From Saprospiraceae bacterium (GTDB lineage: Bacteria; Bacteroidota; Bacteroidia; Chitinophagales; Saprospiraceae): DNA of 64,000 bases. Below are positions 18,451 through 26,620 of the stretch, piece by piece; within the stretch, counting starts at the first letter, position 1, and the number at the start of each line of letters is the position of its first letter. Below the pieces are notes generated by a model. It searched no databases. It saw nothing but the letters and a program-made list of their open reading frames with translations, and was not told the DNA's origin. The stretch spans positions 13,079 to 77,078 of the forward strand of contig JAHDGF010000015.1 in the NCBI GenBank assembly GCA_020627785.1. The letters are read 5' to 3'. The position numbers were made by a program, and so were the translations under genes.

Positions 18451-19326
18451 GTGAGTAAAAAATCAGAACATACAGTCAGTGGGTTAGATTTAGCCATACG
18501 GCTAGTGGATTATATCGGATCTGCCTTTGAGTTACTTGGAAGCAAAAGTGCAGCAAAGAAGGCTTTAACTGGGGGAAGAGTACAATTAAATGGTAAACGG
18601 GCATATGCTTCTGATTTTATTGAAAACGGGGACCGTTTAACCTTGACTGGTGATGGGATGAGTAAGGCCAAGGCTTATGACATGGAAATGCCAATTGTGC
18701 ATGAAGATGATCACTTAATTATAGTTAATAAACCAGCTGGAATTGCCGTCAATGGAAACCGATATAAAACGGTGGAAAATGCATTGGTAGGTGTTGCAAG
18801 GAAGTCAAACCTTCGAGATGCGCTACATCGTCCTGTCGCAACACATAGATTGGATGTTCCTACGCGAGGCTTGGTTATGCTGGCTAAGAATAAATCAAGC
18901 TTAATTAAGATTGGGCGACAATTTCAAGAAGGGAATATTCATAAAGAATATCATGCAGTTGTACATGGTAAGGTAAAAGAAAAAGGAATTATTAAAATTC
19001 CAATTGAGAGTAAACATGCTACATCAGAATATGAACGTGTGGAAGTTGTACCTTCTAGAGTCTTTAAAAATTTGAGCCTTGTGAAATTGATGCCAATCAC
19101 TGGTCGTACGCATCAGCTTCGAATTCATATGCAAGCAGAAGGGCACCTTATATTGGGAGACAAAGAATATGCTAATGGTCAGAAAACGATATTGGGTAAA
19201 GGACTTTTTCTTTGCTCGACGCAATTGGTTTTTAATCACCCTGATACTTTTAAAAGAACAAAAATTAGCATTGAAATACCTTCCAAATTCTTGAAGGTTC
19301 TACAAAGAGAAAAGAGTCGATTCTAA
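18451..19326 (+). CDS. RluA-family pseudouridine synthase
   Basis: 291-residue RNA pseudouridine synthase. An N-terminal S4-like RNA-binding segment (about 15-68, GSKSAAKKALTGGRVQLNGK) is followed by the RluA catalytic domain with the HRLDVPTRGL motif; Asp135 is the expected nucleophile. The common family motif is HRLDxxTSG; here Arg replaces the Ser. VNKPAG and the ITGRTHQLRIHM block are also present. The target base (rRNA or tRNA) cannot be told. The start is GTG; it lies directly after a copy of the ATTTGCGNAAGC motif (18438-18449). Confidence 0.92.
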   Translation: MSKKSEHTVSGLDLAIRLVDYIGSAFELLGSKSAAKKALTGGRVQLNGKRAYASDFIENGDRLTLTGDGMSKAKAYDMEMPIVHEDDHLIIVNKPAGIAVNGNRYKTVENALVGVARKSNLRDALHRPVATHRLDVPTRGLVMLAKNKSSLIKIGRQFQEGNIHKEYHAVVHGKVKEKGIIKIPIESKHATSEYERVEVVPSRVFKNLSLVKLMPITGRTHQLRIHMQAEGHLILGDKEYANGQKTILGKGLFLCSTQLVFNHPDTFKRTKISIEIPSKFLKVLQREKSRF

Positions 19327-19385
19327 ATATGTCAATCATCCTTTAGAAGACATTTTTATATTACTGGAAATCCTATTTTGGTAAT

Positions 19386-20915
19386 ATGAATATGATAAAG
19401 GTATTTCAAACAGTTTTCTTGGTTTCTTTGATGCCTCTCATTGGCTTAAGTCACGGAGTAGACTTTCTAATAAATGAATCAAAAATCAAAGCCCTCTATC
19501 AGGATTTAGACAGTTTATCTTTTCCAGGCTTAGAAGATGCGTTTATGAATCGCTTGAGGTTCATGAAACAAACCATAGGAGTTTCAAAGACAAAGGATCT
19601 CGGTATTTCTAATCATTGGTATTCATCCCAAAATCAAGATGAAGTTCAACAATTCTTAAATCTATTATTAGAAGAGGATAAAAGTAAGTTTATTGTAAAG
19701 TTGAATGATATAAAAGCACAATGGAAAGAAGAATATTTACCTTGTCTCTTAGAGGTTTATAGATTTCGATTAGATGCTTTTGGGCAGCGAGCAATCAAGG
19801 AGATACTTGTGAATAAGACTGGTCAGAGTCAAATCGATCAATACTATGATTGGATGGTCTGGTTGTGGGAACAGGAAGATACGACCAGTGATTTGTATGT
19901 AAAATTGAAGGGGGAGCTTAATGGGTTGCTGGATGTTAGATTCAAGAAATATTTTTCAGGTAGAGAAGATCTAATAAACATTCGTTTAGACGAGGTGATG
20001 TGGGGTGGAGTATTGCAAGATGGAATACCTCCATTGCGTTACCCTAATTTCTTGGATGCAGCCAAAGCCGATTATTTGGCATCCAGTGATGTAGTTTTTG
20101 GAGTAGTGATCAATGGCCAACCAAAGGCTTATCCCAAGCGGATCCTAGCCTGGCATGAAATGGCTGTGGATAAATTTGGGAAAACAGAAATAGCATTGGT
20201 TTATTGTACGCTTTGTGGTACTGTGATTGCCTACGATGTTGTGTATAATGGGGTAAAGCATACGCTGGGAACAAGTGGCTTTTTGTATCGGTCAAACAAG
20301 CTGATGTATGATAAGGAAACTCAATCTTTATGGAATACGATCGAAGGGAAGCCGGTGATTGGGCCTCTAATAAATCGAGGCATTGAGCTTGAAACTTATC
20401 CTGTCGTTACCACAACTTGGGGTGCATGGAGCAAAGCTTATCCAGAGACAAAGGTATTGTCCTTAGAAACTGGTCATCGGAGAGATTATGATGAAGGAGC
20501 AGCCTATTATGATTACTTTTCTACGGACAGATTGATGTTTCCAGTACCCTTCACTAATCAGCAATTAAAGAATAAGCAAGAAGTACTAATTGTCAGGAGC
20601 AATGGTTATCAGGAAGATCCAGTAGGTTTTTCGGTGGACTATCTAAAAAAGAAGAAATGGCATCAAGATCAGGTCAATGAGCTAGGTGTAATTCTTGTTG
20701 TTGATGAACTCAATATTCTGAGAGCTTATGAGTCGAAAGACTATAATTTTGTGAAAATGAAAGATCAAAGGCTTATTGATGATAAAGGAAATAAATGGGA
20801 GGTAACGAAAGATGGTTTAGTAAACGGTGATGTATTGTTGAAACAACTTCCATCTCATCAGATATTTTGGTTTGCTTGGTATACCACCTATCCAGATACA
20901 CGATTGGTAAAGTAA
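19386..20915 (+). CDS. Exported DUF3179 protein
   Basis: 509-residue protein with a probable signal peptide (about 1-22), an N-terminal helical region and a DUF3179 domain (about 215-430). The domain hallmarks are seen: GVVINGQPKAYP, WHEMAVDKFG, YCTLCGTVIAYD with its CxxC pair, GTSGFLYRSNKLMYD, and TYPVVTTTWGAW. DUF3179 proteins are widespread in environmental bacteria and have no established function; the CxxC suggests metal binding or redox chemistry, which is inference. The gene follows the pseudouridine synthase gene by 59 bases on the same strand and converges on a GNAT gene only 15 bases away. Confidence 0.9.
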   Translation: MNMIKVFQTVFLVSLMPLIGLSHGVDFLINESKIKALYQDLDSLSFPGLEDAFMNRLRFMKQTIGVSKTKDLGISNHWYSSQNQDEVQQFLNLLLEEDKSKFIVKLNDIKAQWKEEYLPCLLEVYRFRLDAFGQRAIKEILVNKTGQSQIDQYYDWMVWLWEQEDTTSDLYVKLKGELNGLLDVRFKKYFSGREDLINIRLDEVMWGGVLQDGIPPLRYPNFLDAAKADYLASSDVVFGVVINGQPKAYPKRILAWHEMAVDKFGKTEIALVYCTLCGTVIAYDVVYNGVKHTLGTSGFLYRSNKLMYDKETQSLWNTIEGKPVIGPLINRGIELETYPVVTTTWGAWSKAYPETKVLSLETGHRRDYDEGAAYYDYFSTDRLMFPVPFTNQQLKNKQEVLIVRSNGYQEDPVGFSVDYLKKKKWHQDQVNELGVILVVDELNILRAYESKDYNFVKMKDQRLIDDKGNKWEVTKDGLVNGDVLLKQLPSHQIFWFAWYTTYPDTRLVK

Positions 20916-20930
20916 CTTTATCAATTAAGT

Positions 20931-21482
20931 TTAATCGTAAAATTCTTCTGGATATTCAATCATTCCAGAAATGCCATCTAGTGCATTTTCTCTCAATGGC
21001 TTGATCATACAATTTGCTGAAGGGACATCAAAGGGGAATTTAATGTTATAAGTTTCAGCAGATTCATAACCGAATCTTGGGTAATAAGTTTCATGACCGA
21101 TTAGGACAATGAAAGGGTAGTTTAGTTGAGAGGCTATTGTATGGGCTTCATTAATGAGTGCTGTACCAATTCCAGAATTTTGTCTATGAGGGCTTACCGA
21201 AATTGGAGCTAAAGATAGACCATTCAGTTTCTTTGATTGATTAACGACTACTATTTCAGTTATTAAAATATGCCCAATAATTTTTGATACTTCTTCATAA
21301 ACTAAAGCAAGCTCATTTTTGTAGGCCTTGGATTTTCTTAATCTTTCAACCAAAAGATGCTCAGAACCATCACTATGAGCATCTCCTTCGAACGCAGCAA
21401 TAATTAGTTCTTTAATTTGTTGATAATCGCTTGGTGTTTCTTTTCTTATGCTCAAGTTGTGAATGGATAAGGTTCTTTTCAA
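20931..21482 (-). CDS. YhbS-type GNAT acetyltransferase
   Basis: 183-residue acetyltransferase resembling YhbS-type enzymes: an opening IRKETPSDYQQIKELI, the acetyl-CoA loop around residues 110-125 (SPHRQNSGIGTALINEA), and the VLIGHETYYPRFGYE segment that is characteristic of the subgroup. The substrate is unknown. The gene lies 43 bases upstream of the dioxygenase-like gene start region on the opposite side of its operon and is probably transcribed as the tail of that minus-strand unit or on its own. Confidence 0.88.
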   Translation of the reverse strand: MKRTLSIHNLSIRKETPSDYQQIKELIIAAFEGDAHSDGSEHLLVERLRKSKAYKNELALVYEEVSKIIGHILITEIVVVNQSKKLNGLSLAPISVSPHRQNSGIGTALINEAHTIASQLNYPFIVLIGHETYYPRFGYESAETYNIKFPFDVPSANCMIKPLRENALDGISGMIEYPEEFYD

Positions 21483-21525
21483 ATGGTGATGGACAAAGTT
21501 AAGAAGTTTATAAAAAGGATGGTGC

Positions 21526-22470
21526 TTATTCTTTTAGCACCTTTACATAGTGCACTTGAACATTGTTGATAGAAATTGAAATGAAATAATATCCCGGTTG
21601 TAGATATTTGCTCGGATTCCAAGTAGCTTCATATTTTTCTGCAGACATTATTCTATCTTCTAATTCGGCAATTTCTATGCCTTCAACGTTGTAAATTTTA
21701 ATTCCAACTTTGGATTTTTTAAAGACTCCGTATTTAATGGTAAGACTGTTCTGAAAAGGATTGGGTGAAGCACTGTAAATCATTCCGGTGTTTAGATGGA
21801 TTTCTTGAGTCCCGACACTTATCCCATTGCCATCTATAACAATATCAAATTGTCCTTCCATAACACCAGTTGAATTCATGTTTAAAGGAATGATTCTATT
21901 GGTTGCATCAAAAGTACCTGAGTCAATGGAAGCAGCTGCATCCCCAGGAATCTTGTCATCACCTTCAAAATAAAGCTGAGTCGTGAGCTGAGGAAAATTG
22001 GGTGGCTTAACTTTAAAGTGGATATGCGATGGCCTAAAATCAGTACCGTTTAAATACTTTCCAGGGACAATGGTTTTAAAGAGGTAAAATCCTTGATCAT
22101 TGGTTCTGGTAAATCCTCGGAAGTTAAATCCTGTATTGTCATATTGTCCTTGGTGATTGGCATGCCAAACATCTATGATTGTATTTGGGATATATTCTGA
22201 ACATTCAAGATTTAGAACTCTTCCACTGATTACAAGCGGATTACCTTTGGAAGACTCTGAGCCTTGGATATATTCTGAAATTTCTGGTGGATTATCTGAG
22301 TAGAATGGGCCTTCTCCAAAATAGTCTGTGGTTGTCATTTCACAGGCAGACTGATCAATTTTGGTTTTATTGGAGGAGTCATTGATACTTTTAGTCTTGG
22401 GTCTCACAAGGCTTACGGCTAATAATCCTAATCCAGTATTTTTCAAAAATGTTCTTCTCTTATTTGACAT
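21526..22470 (-). CDS. Intradiol dioxygenase-like protein with Tat signal and T9SS sorting domain
   Basis: 314-residue exported protein. The N-terminus has a twin-arginine motif (KRRTFLK) and hydrophobic stretch. A lone intradiol ring-cleavage dioxygenase domain (about 48-205) follows, with DVWHANHQGQYD (Tyr110) and RPSHIHF (His149, His151) as iron ligands, and Tyr139 as a likely fourth. The C-terminus (about 230-314, SASPNPFQNSLTIKYG to YVKVLKE) is a T9SS type A sorting domain. The family cleaves catechols between the hydroxyls; an extracellular role on aromatic or polyphenolic material is inferred. It starts 8 bases after the barrel-type anti-sigma gene, so it belongs to the sigma operon. 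Confidence 0.88.
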   Translation of the reverse strand: MSNKRRTFLKNTGLGLLAVSLVRPKTKSINDSSNKTKIDQSACEMTTTDYFGEGPFYSDNPPEISEYIQGSESSKGNPLVISGRVLNLECSEYIPNTIIDVWHANHQGQYDNTGFNFRGFTRTNDQGFYLFKTIVPGKYLNGTDFRPSHIHFKVKPPNFPQLTTQLYFEGDDKIPGDAAASIDSGTFDATNRIIPLNMNSTGVMEGQFDIVIDGNGISVGTQEIHLNTGMIYSASPNPFQNSLTIKYGVFKKSKVGIKIYNVEGIEIAELEDRIMSAEKYEATWNPSKYLQPGYYFISISINNVQVHYVKVLKE

Positions 22471-22478
22471 TTGTTTAT

Positions 22479-23774
22479 TTAAAAATTGTAGAATAGACCA
22501 GCTGAAATGTTGTGCACCGAATCCCAGATGATTGATTGTCGTTTAGTTTGTATTTGATATCCGTAATTTATTTCTAATCCCATAAATGGATGTATAGAGT
22601 ATTGTACACTACAGCCCATGGAGTATGAACTTAAGGATGGCTTACTTTCTTCAAGGATGAATTCTACATAATTTGTTTCATAAGAATTTATTGAAAGTAA
22701 ACTTAATTCACCTTGTTTAGAATTTGAAAACTGGACACCTCCTGTGGCAAAAATTGCTGCTTGTTTTATTTTGAAAATTTGAAACATGATGCCAGGTCTG
22801 AAGAAATTTTGTTGATATCTGGCACTGCCACTTTCTATATTCTCGTTAGCACCATATAGGTTGGGTCGAGGGAATCCATTGAAATTATTCCCAAATGATC
22901 TACGAATATTTTGTCTATTATATCCGAAGGAAATTCCGATCTTATTTGTTGGCCACCAAACTGTTTTAAGCGTGATTGAAGCTCTTGTAGAATCTGAGAA
23001 TCTAGGACTGAGAAAATCTTTGGTTAGGCTAGCATGGAAAGAAAATTTCTTTTTTCTACTGGTTTGCTTTACCGAAGTCATTTTCATTTTTGAAGATGGT
23101 ACGTTATTTTTCTTAAAGTCTACAATGGATTTTTGATTTGTTTGGATTGGAATTAGAGTTTGTAAAAGGGTAGTATTGGTTTCAATCTGAAGCGGAATAT
23201 TTTTTGGAATTTGATTTGCTCTTAACGAGTAATCTTTATATGTATTGGTAGTAATTATATTTTCTTTATTAGTATCGGCATATTTGGTCTTTTCTATTCC
23301 TATGATTTCTTTGGAATAATATTGACTTTCCTTGACTTTTTCTTTTGCCAGTGGTAAGGTCTCTTTTTTCTCGTCCGAAGGAATGGTTAACCCACTTATT
23401 TTCACGTTGTTATGATTGACTTTATGGTTTTGTGGTATTGGTTTATTGTCTTCCTTAGTTATGGAAGAGGTACTAGTCAAACCTTCATTCCGTTTGTGGG
23501 AATTTGATTCTTCTAATTTCAGTTTATTTACTTTCGAATCAATATGGTTGATTTGGATTTTGTTCTCTGTTTTTGAAAAAGTTGAAGAAAAAACAAGTAA
23601 GGTAGAGGCAATTAAGATGCTTAAAGATATTAGACCTGTCATCCAAATTTTATTATTGCTTTTAGCACTTTTGAGCCTATTATTTATATTAAGCCAATGC
23701 TTATCAATGTCTGATGACTTATCTACTCTGTTTAGCTCTGTCTGAAATAATTTATCCAACCGTTTGTCTTCCAT
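22479..23774 (-). CDS. Predicted dual-membrane anti-sigma protein (Dma-like)
   Basis: 431 residues from ATG 23774 (437 from ATG 23792). A short charged cytoplasmic head contains a D-K-H-W-x-x-I-x-x-R-L pattern seen in small anti-sigma heads. A single TM helix (about 43-63) follows, then a hydrophilic low-complexity linker (about 65-235) rich in Lys, Asn, Ser and Thr. The C-terminal domain of about 190 residues has alternating beta-strands and ends in Phe (GLFYNF), like an outer-membrane beta-barrel. The gene start overlaps the end of the ECF sigma gene, as is usual for sigma/anti-sigma pairs. The layout matches the Dma proteins of Bacteroides thetaiotaomicron, thought to link both membranes. 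Role inferred from architecture and position. Confidence 0.8.
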   Translation of the reverse strand: MEDKRLDKLFQTELNRVDKSSDIDKHWLNINNRLKSAKSNNKIWMTGLISLSILIASTLLVFSSTFSKTENKIQINHIDSKVNKLKLEESNSHKRNEGLTSTSSITKEDNKPIPQNHKVNHNNVKISGLTIPSDEKKETLPLAKEKVKESQYYSKEIIGIEKTKYADTNKENIITTNTYKDYSLRANQIPKNIPLQIETNTTLLQTLIPIQTNQKSIVDFKKNNVPSSKMKMTSVKQTSRKKKFSFHASLTKDFLSPRFSDSTRASITLKTVWWPTNKIGISFGYNRQNIRRSFGNNFNGFPRPNLYGANENIESGSARYQQNFFRPGIMFQIFKIKQAAIFATGGVQFSNSKQGELSLLSINSYETNYVEFILEESKPSLSSYSMGCSVQYSIHPFMGLEINYGYQIQTKRQSIIWDSVHNISAGLFYNF

Positions 23775-24312
23775 GATTTTCTTTTTCTTCAAGTTCCATA
23801 ATCATTTTCTTTAGTTTCTGTCTTGCCTTTGATAGATTCGATTTTGAAGTTCCTTTACTTATGTTGAGCTTTCTTGAGATTTCATCATGTGAAAAGCCTT
23901 CCATGACATGCAAGACGAAAACCATTTTATATTGCGGTGAAAGCCGGTCTAAGAATCCTAATAAGTATTCTTTGTCGAGTGCTTCTGCTCCTTGATTTCT
24001 AACAAGCTTTACTGGTTGTTTTTCGATCTGCGCGGATTTCTTTTCTAATTTTCTGAAATGGTCAATTCCTGTGTTAATCATTATTCGCCTCACCCATAAT
24101 AGAAAAGGAGTGTCATCATTATATTGCTCAATTTTTAATAGCATTTTATAGAATCCATCATTTGCAATTTCTTCTGCTTCTTCCTTACTTCTGGCGTATC
24201 TACGTGCAATGTTATATCCAAAATCATAAACATGATAAAAGAGTGCTTTTTGGCTTGCTGAGTCTTTTGTTTTGCAGGCCGCTATCAATGATTTTAATTG
24301 AGCCTCTGTCAT
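23752..24312 (-). CDS. ECF RNA polymerase sigma factor
   Basis: 186-residue sigma-70 family factor of the extracytoplasmic function type. Region 2 includes YARSKEEAEEIANDGFYKML and an RRIMINTGIDHFRK segment (core and -10 binding). Region 4 includes LSPQYKMVFVLHVMEGFSHDEIS, followed by a helix-turn-helix (LNISKGTSKSNLSKARQKL). It lacks regions 1 and 3, as ECF factors do. Its 3' end overlaps the Dma-like gene, which probably holds it inactive. Two lipoprotein genes lie just upstream on the same strand (36 bases away), and the dioxygenase-like gene follows downstream. Confidence 0.95.
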   Translation of the reverse strand: MTEAQLKSLIAACKTKDSASQKALFYHVYDFGYNIARRYARSKEEAEEIANDGFYKMLLKIEQYNDDTPFLLWVRRIMINTGIDHFRKLEKKSAQIEKQPVKLVRNQGAEALDKEYLLGFLDRLSPQYKMVFVLHVMEGFSHDEISRKLNISKGTSKSNLSKARQKLKKMIMELEEKENHGRQTVG

Positions 24313-24348
24313 TACTTCATAAGATAAACCTAATTAAGTTTATTTCAT

Positions 24349-25053
24349 TTAAATTCTAATTTTTGTTTGGAAGCTAGCATTTTTCAATTCATAAAATGTC
24401 CAATATCCACAACTCAATATTTTTAATTGGACATTAAAGTTTCCAGACATTGAAAATTCATTTTCATTATAATTTAGTTCATTGAATTGAAATTTTTCTT
24501 GTTCGAAATAAAAGCCATTACTTGAATATTGATCATTTGTCCATTCGTTATAAGAATCTGGTATTCTTATGAAAGCCAAAGCATTGACTTTTTCTCTGAA
24601 CTGATTGTTATCCCATTTGTGTTTTTCTAGGATTTGATGGAATGAATTCAGGTCTTTGTATTTCAAGAATCCATCTTCATTGGTTGTTATGTTTTCTTTT
24701 GCTTCTTTGTATAGAAAACCTAACTCAAATTTTCGATACATGAAATCCATATTATTTGACACATCATATTCGAAAGAAGTAAAGAGATAGATGGAATCAT
24801 TTTCCACATTTTCTAGTTCTATTCCAAAGTGATTAAATTCTTGGCTAGCTGCATTGACCTCAATTCCTTTTTCTGAATTAAAACTGGATGTAATCGTGGT
24901 CGTATCTATGGCTTCAAAACTATTTTGGATAGAAATAAAGTCTAAGCACATCCCATTTGTTTTATGATTTTGGCATGCGTCTAGCATAGCATCCTTATGG
25001 CAACTAGAAATGGGAATTAATAATACTAGGATTAATAAAATTGACTGGTTCAT
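24349..25053 (-). CDS. Lipoprotein of unknown function
   Basis: 234-residue predicted lipoprotein with lipobox ISSC (Cys18). The mature part has cysteines at CQNHKTNGMC near the start and one near the end (ILSCGYW), and otherwise looks like a beta-sandwich with many Asn, Glu and aromatic residues. I recognise no family. It lies between the haem-motif lipoprotein gene (10 bases upstream) and the ECF sigma gene (36 bases downstream), all on one strand. It is probably co-transcribed and may be a target or sensor component of the sigma operon. Confidence 0.85.
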   Translation of the reverse strand: MNQSILLILVLLIPISSCHKDAMLDACQNHKTNGMCLDFISIQNSFEAIDTTTITSSFNSEKGIEVNAASQEFNHFGIELENVENDSIYLFTSFEYDVSNNMDFMYRKFELGFLYKEAKENITTNEDGFLKYKDLNSFHQILEKHKWDNNQFREKVNALAFIRIPDSYNEWTNDQYSSNGFYFEQEKFQFNELNYNENEFSMSGNFNVQLKILSCGYWTFYELKNASFQTKIRI

Positions 25054-25063
25054 GATTTAAGCT

Positions 25064-25408
25064 TTAATTATTTAATGCCCCTTCTTCTATCCAGGTTGCA
25101 AATAGCCTTCTTTCATCCTCAGTAATTGTTTCATTTTCTACATTGCCTCCTCCGCTAGGCGGCATGGATCTTTCTACAATGAGTTTGTCCCAAAGCTTTC
25201 CATTATCTGCGACTTCTTTAATGTTGAGATAGTCTTCAAAATATGTTATGGTCGTATGGCAATATGTACCAGAGCAGAAAGTGCTTATTATAGGGATGAG
25301 ATCCTCTTGGTAGCTTACCGTAGCTTCATGGATATCCTTATTGCAACTGTAAGTGAGACCGATAATTGTGGTTAATAGGACTCCTTTTATGCTCATTTGT
25401 GTTTTCAT
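25064..25408 (-). CDS. Small cytochrome c-like lipoprotein with a CX4CH motif
   Basis: 114-residue lipoprotein (lipobox TYSC). The mature part resembles the Planctomycete-type cytochrome c domain: an N-terminal haem-like motif (FCSGTYCH), a middle segment with LWDKLI, a methionine-proline-proline ligand motif (RSMPPSGGG), and the ending WIEEGALNN. The haem motif has four residues between the cysteines (C-x4-C-H) instead of two, so covalent haem attachment is uncertain. It is the first gene of the minus-strand operon leading into the ECF sigma factor. Confidence 0.8.
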   Translation of the reverse strand: MKTQMSIKGVLLTTIIGLTYSCNKDIHEATVSYQEDLIPIISTFCSGTYCHTTITYFEDYLNIKEVADNGKLWDKLIVERSMPPSGGGNVENETITEDERRLFATWIEEGALNN

Positions 25409-25505
25409 CGCTCGCTTTGATGGTATACACGGAATTTTTGGGCAAAGGGTTGCCTCTAAGTGTCAATAACTTCAGATTAATGCTCAGAAAAGTTAGAAGT
25501 AGAAC

Positions 25506-26477
25506 CTAAGCTGTAGATAGGTCAAGGATTACATTACCTGTTTTTTGACCTGAGGTAACATATTGGTAGGCTTCAATAATTTGGTCTAATTGAAAACTAC
25601 AATCTATTAAAGGTGTGAATTTACCTTCAACCATTAATCGCTTGGTTTTATTTATGGAAGCGTTTATATCCGAGGGTATAGGGAATATCACTTTTTTCTT
25701 ACCAAAAAATTTTGACCTTAGGGCTAAGAAAGGATTTTCATTGTTTTCACCTAATTCCGAAGAGATATATATTCCATTTTCGGCTAACAAAGGTTTGCAC
25801 TTTTTAAAAGAAGATTTTCCGACGGCATCAAATATGAAATCATATTTTTCTTCGTCAATTTTTGTGAAATCTTCCTCCTCGTAGTCATATACCTTAGTTG
25901 CCCCAAGTGCTTTTATCTTTTCTAAATTTTTAGCGTTTGCGACAGCGTTCACAACACAGCCTGCATGAGTAACAAATTGAAGCATGGCAGATCCGATTGC
26001 TCCAGTTGCTCCATTTATAAGGACCTTATGTTCTGGTCTCAAATCAATCTTATTTAGGAAATTCCAAGCATAGTGAGATCCTTCGAGACTAGCGACTGCC
26101 TGAGCAAAGGTGTAATTGTTAGGTATTGTGGAGATTGCTTCTTTTTCTGAGATACAAGCGTAAGCTCCTTGGGTCCCTAAGCCAATGTCATTAAATCCAA
26201 ATATTCTGTCGCCAACTTTAAATTTTTCGACTGAGGCTCCAATCTCTTCTATAATTCCTGCAAAGTCTGTACCTGGTGTGGAATATTTGGGTCTTGGAAA
26301 ACCAGCCACAAAGCGCATAATAAAAGGCTTACCAGTAACCAATGCAACATCTGTCCGATTTATGGTAGTGGCTTGTATTTTAACAAGCAATTCATTTGCC
26401 TTTGGCTTTGGTCTTACGACTTCTTTTACGGAGATTGATTCAACAGGTCCATAAGATTTGCGGAAGCTAACTTTCAT
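25506..26477 (-). CDS. NAD(P)-dependent MDR oxidoreductase
   Basis: 323-residue medium-chain dehydrogenase/reductase of the quinone oxidoreductase-like branch. It has an N-terminal GroES-like domain (about 25-130, with TPGTDFAGIIEEIG) and a Rossmann domain with the dinucleotide motif GATGAIGSA near residue 155. The catalytic zinc cysteine and the structural-zinc lobe are absent, so it is likely a zinc-independent reductase of quinones or enones. The substrate is unknown. It stands alone, 98 bases upstream of the cytochrome-like lipoprotein gene. Confidence 0.92.
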   Translation of the reverse strand: MKVSFRKSYGPVESISVKEVVRPKPKANELLVKIQATTINRTDVALVTGKPFIMRFVAGFPRPKYSTPGTDFAGIIEEIGASVEKFKVGDRIFGFNDIGLGTQGAYACISEKEAISTIPNNYTFAQAVASLEGSHYAWNFLNKIDLRPEHKVLINGATGAIGSAMLQFVTHAGCVVNAVANAKNLEKIKALGATKVYDYEEEDFTKIDEEKYDFIFDAVGKSSFKKCKPLLAENGIYISSELGENNENPFLALRSKFFGKKKVIFPIPSDINASINKTKRLMVEGKFTPLIDCSFQLDQIIEAYQYVTSGQKTGNVILDLSTA

Positions 26478-26620
26478 AAATTAAATTTAAAAAAGTTGCC
26501 ATTCAAGTACTACATAATTCTACCAACGCATGAATTTTGAAGATGATTTTAGATTCCTTGTTGGACTAAAGAGTAAGACTTTTTTTAATTTTCTTTTATG
26601 GATAATTATTACTCTCTTTA

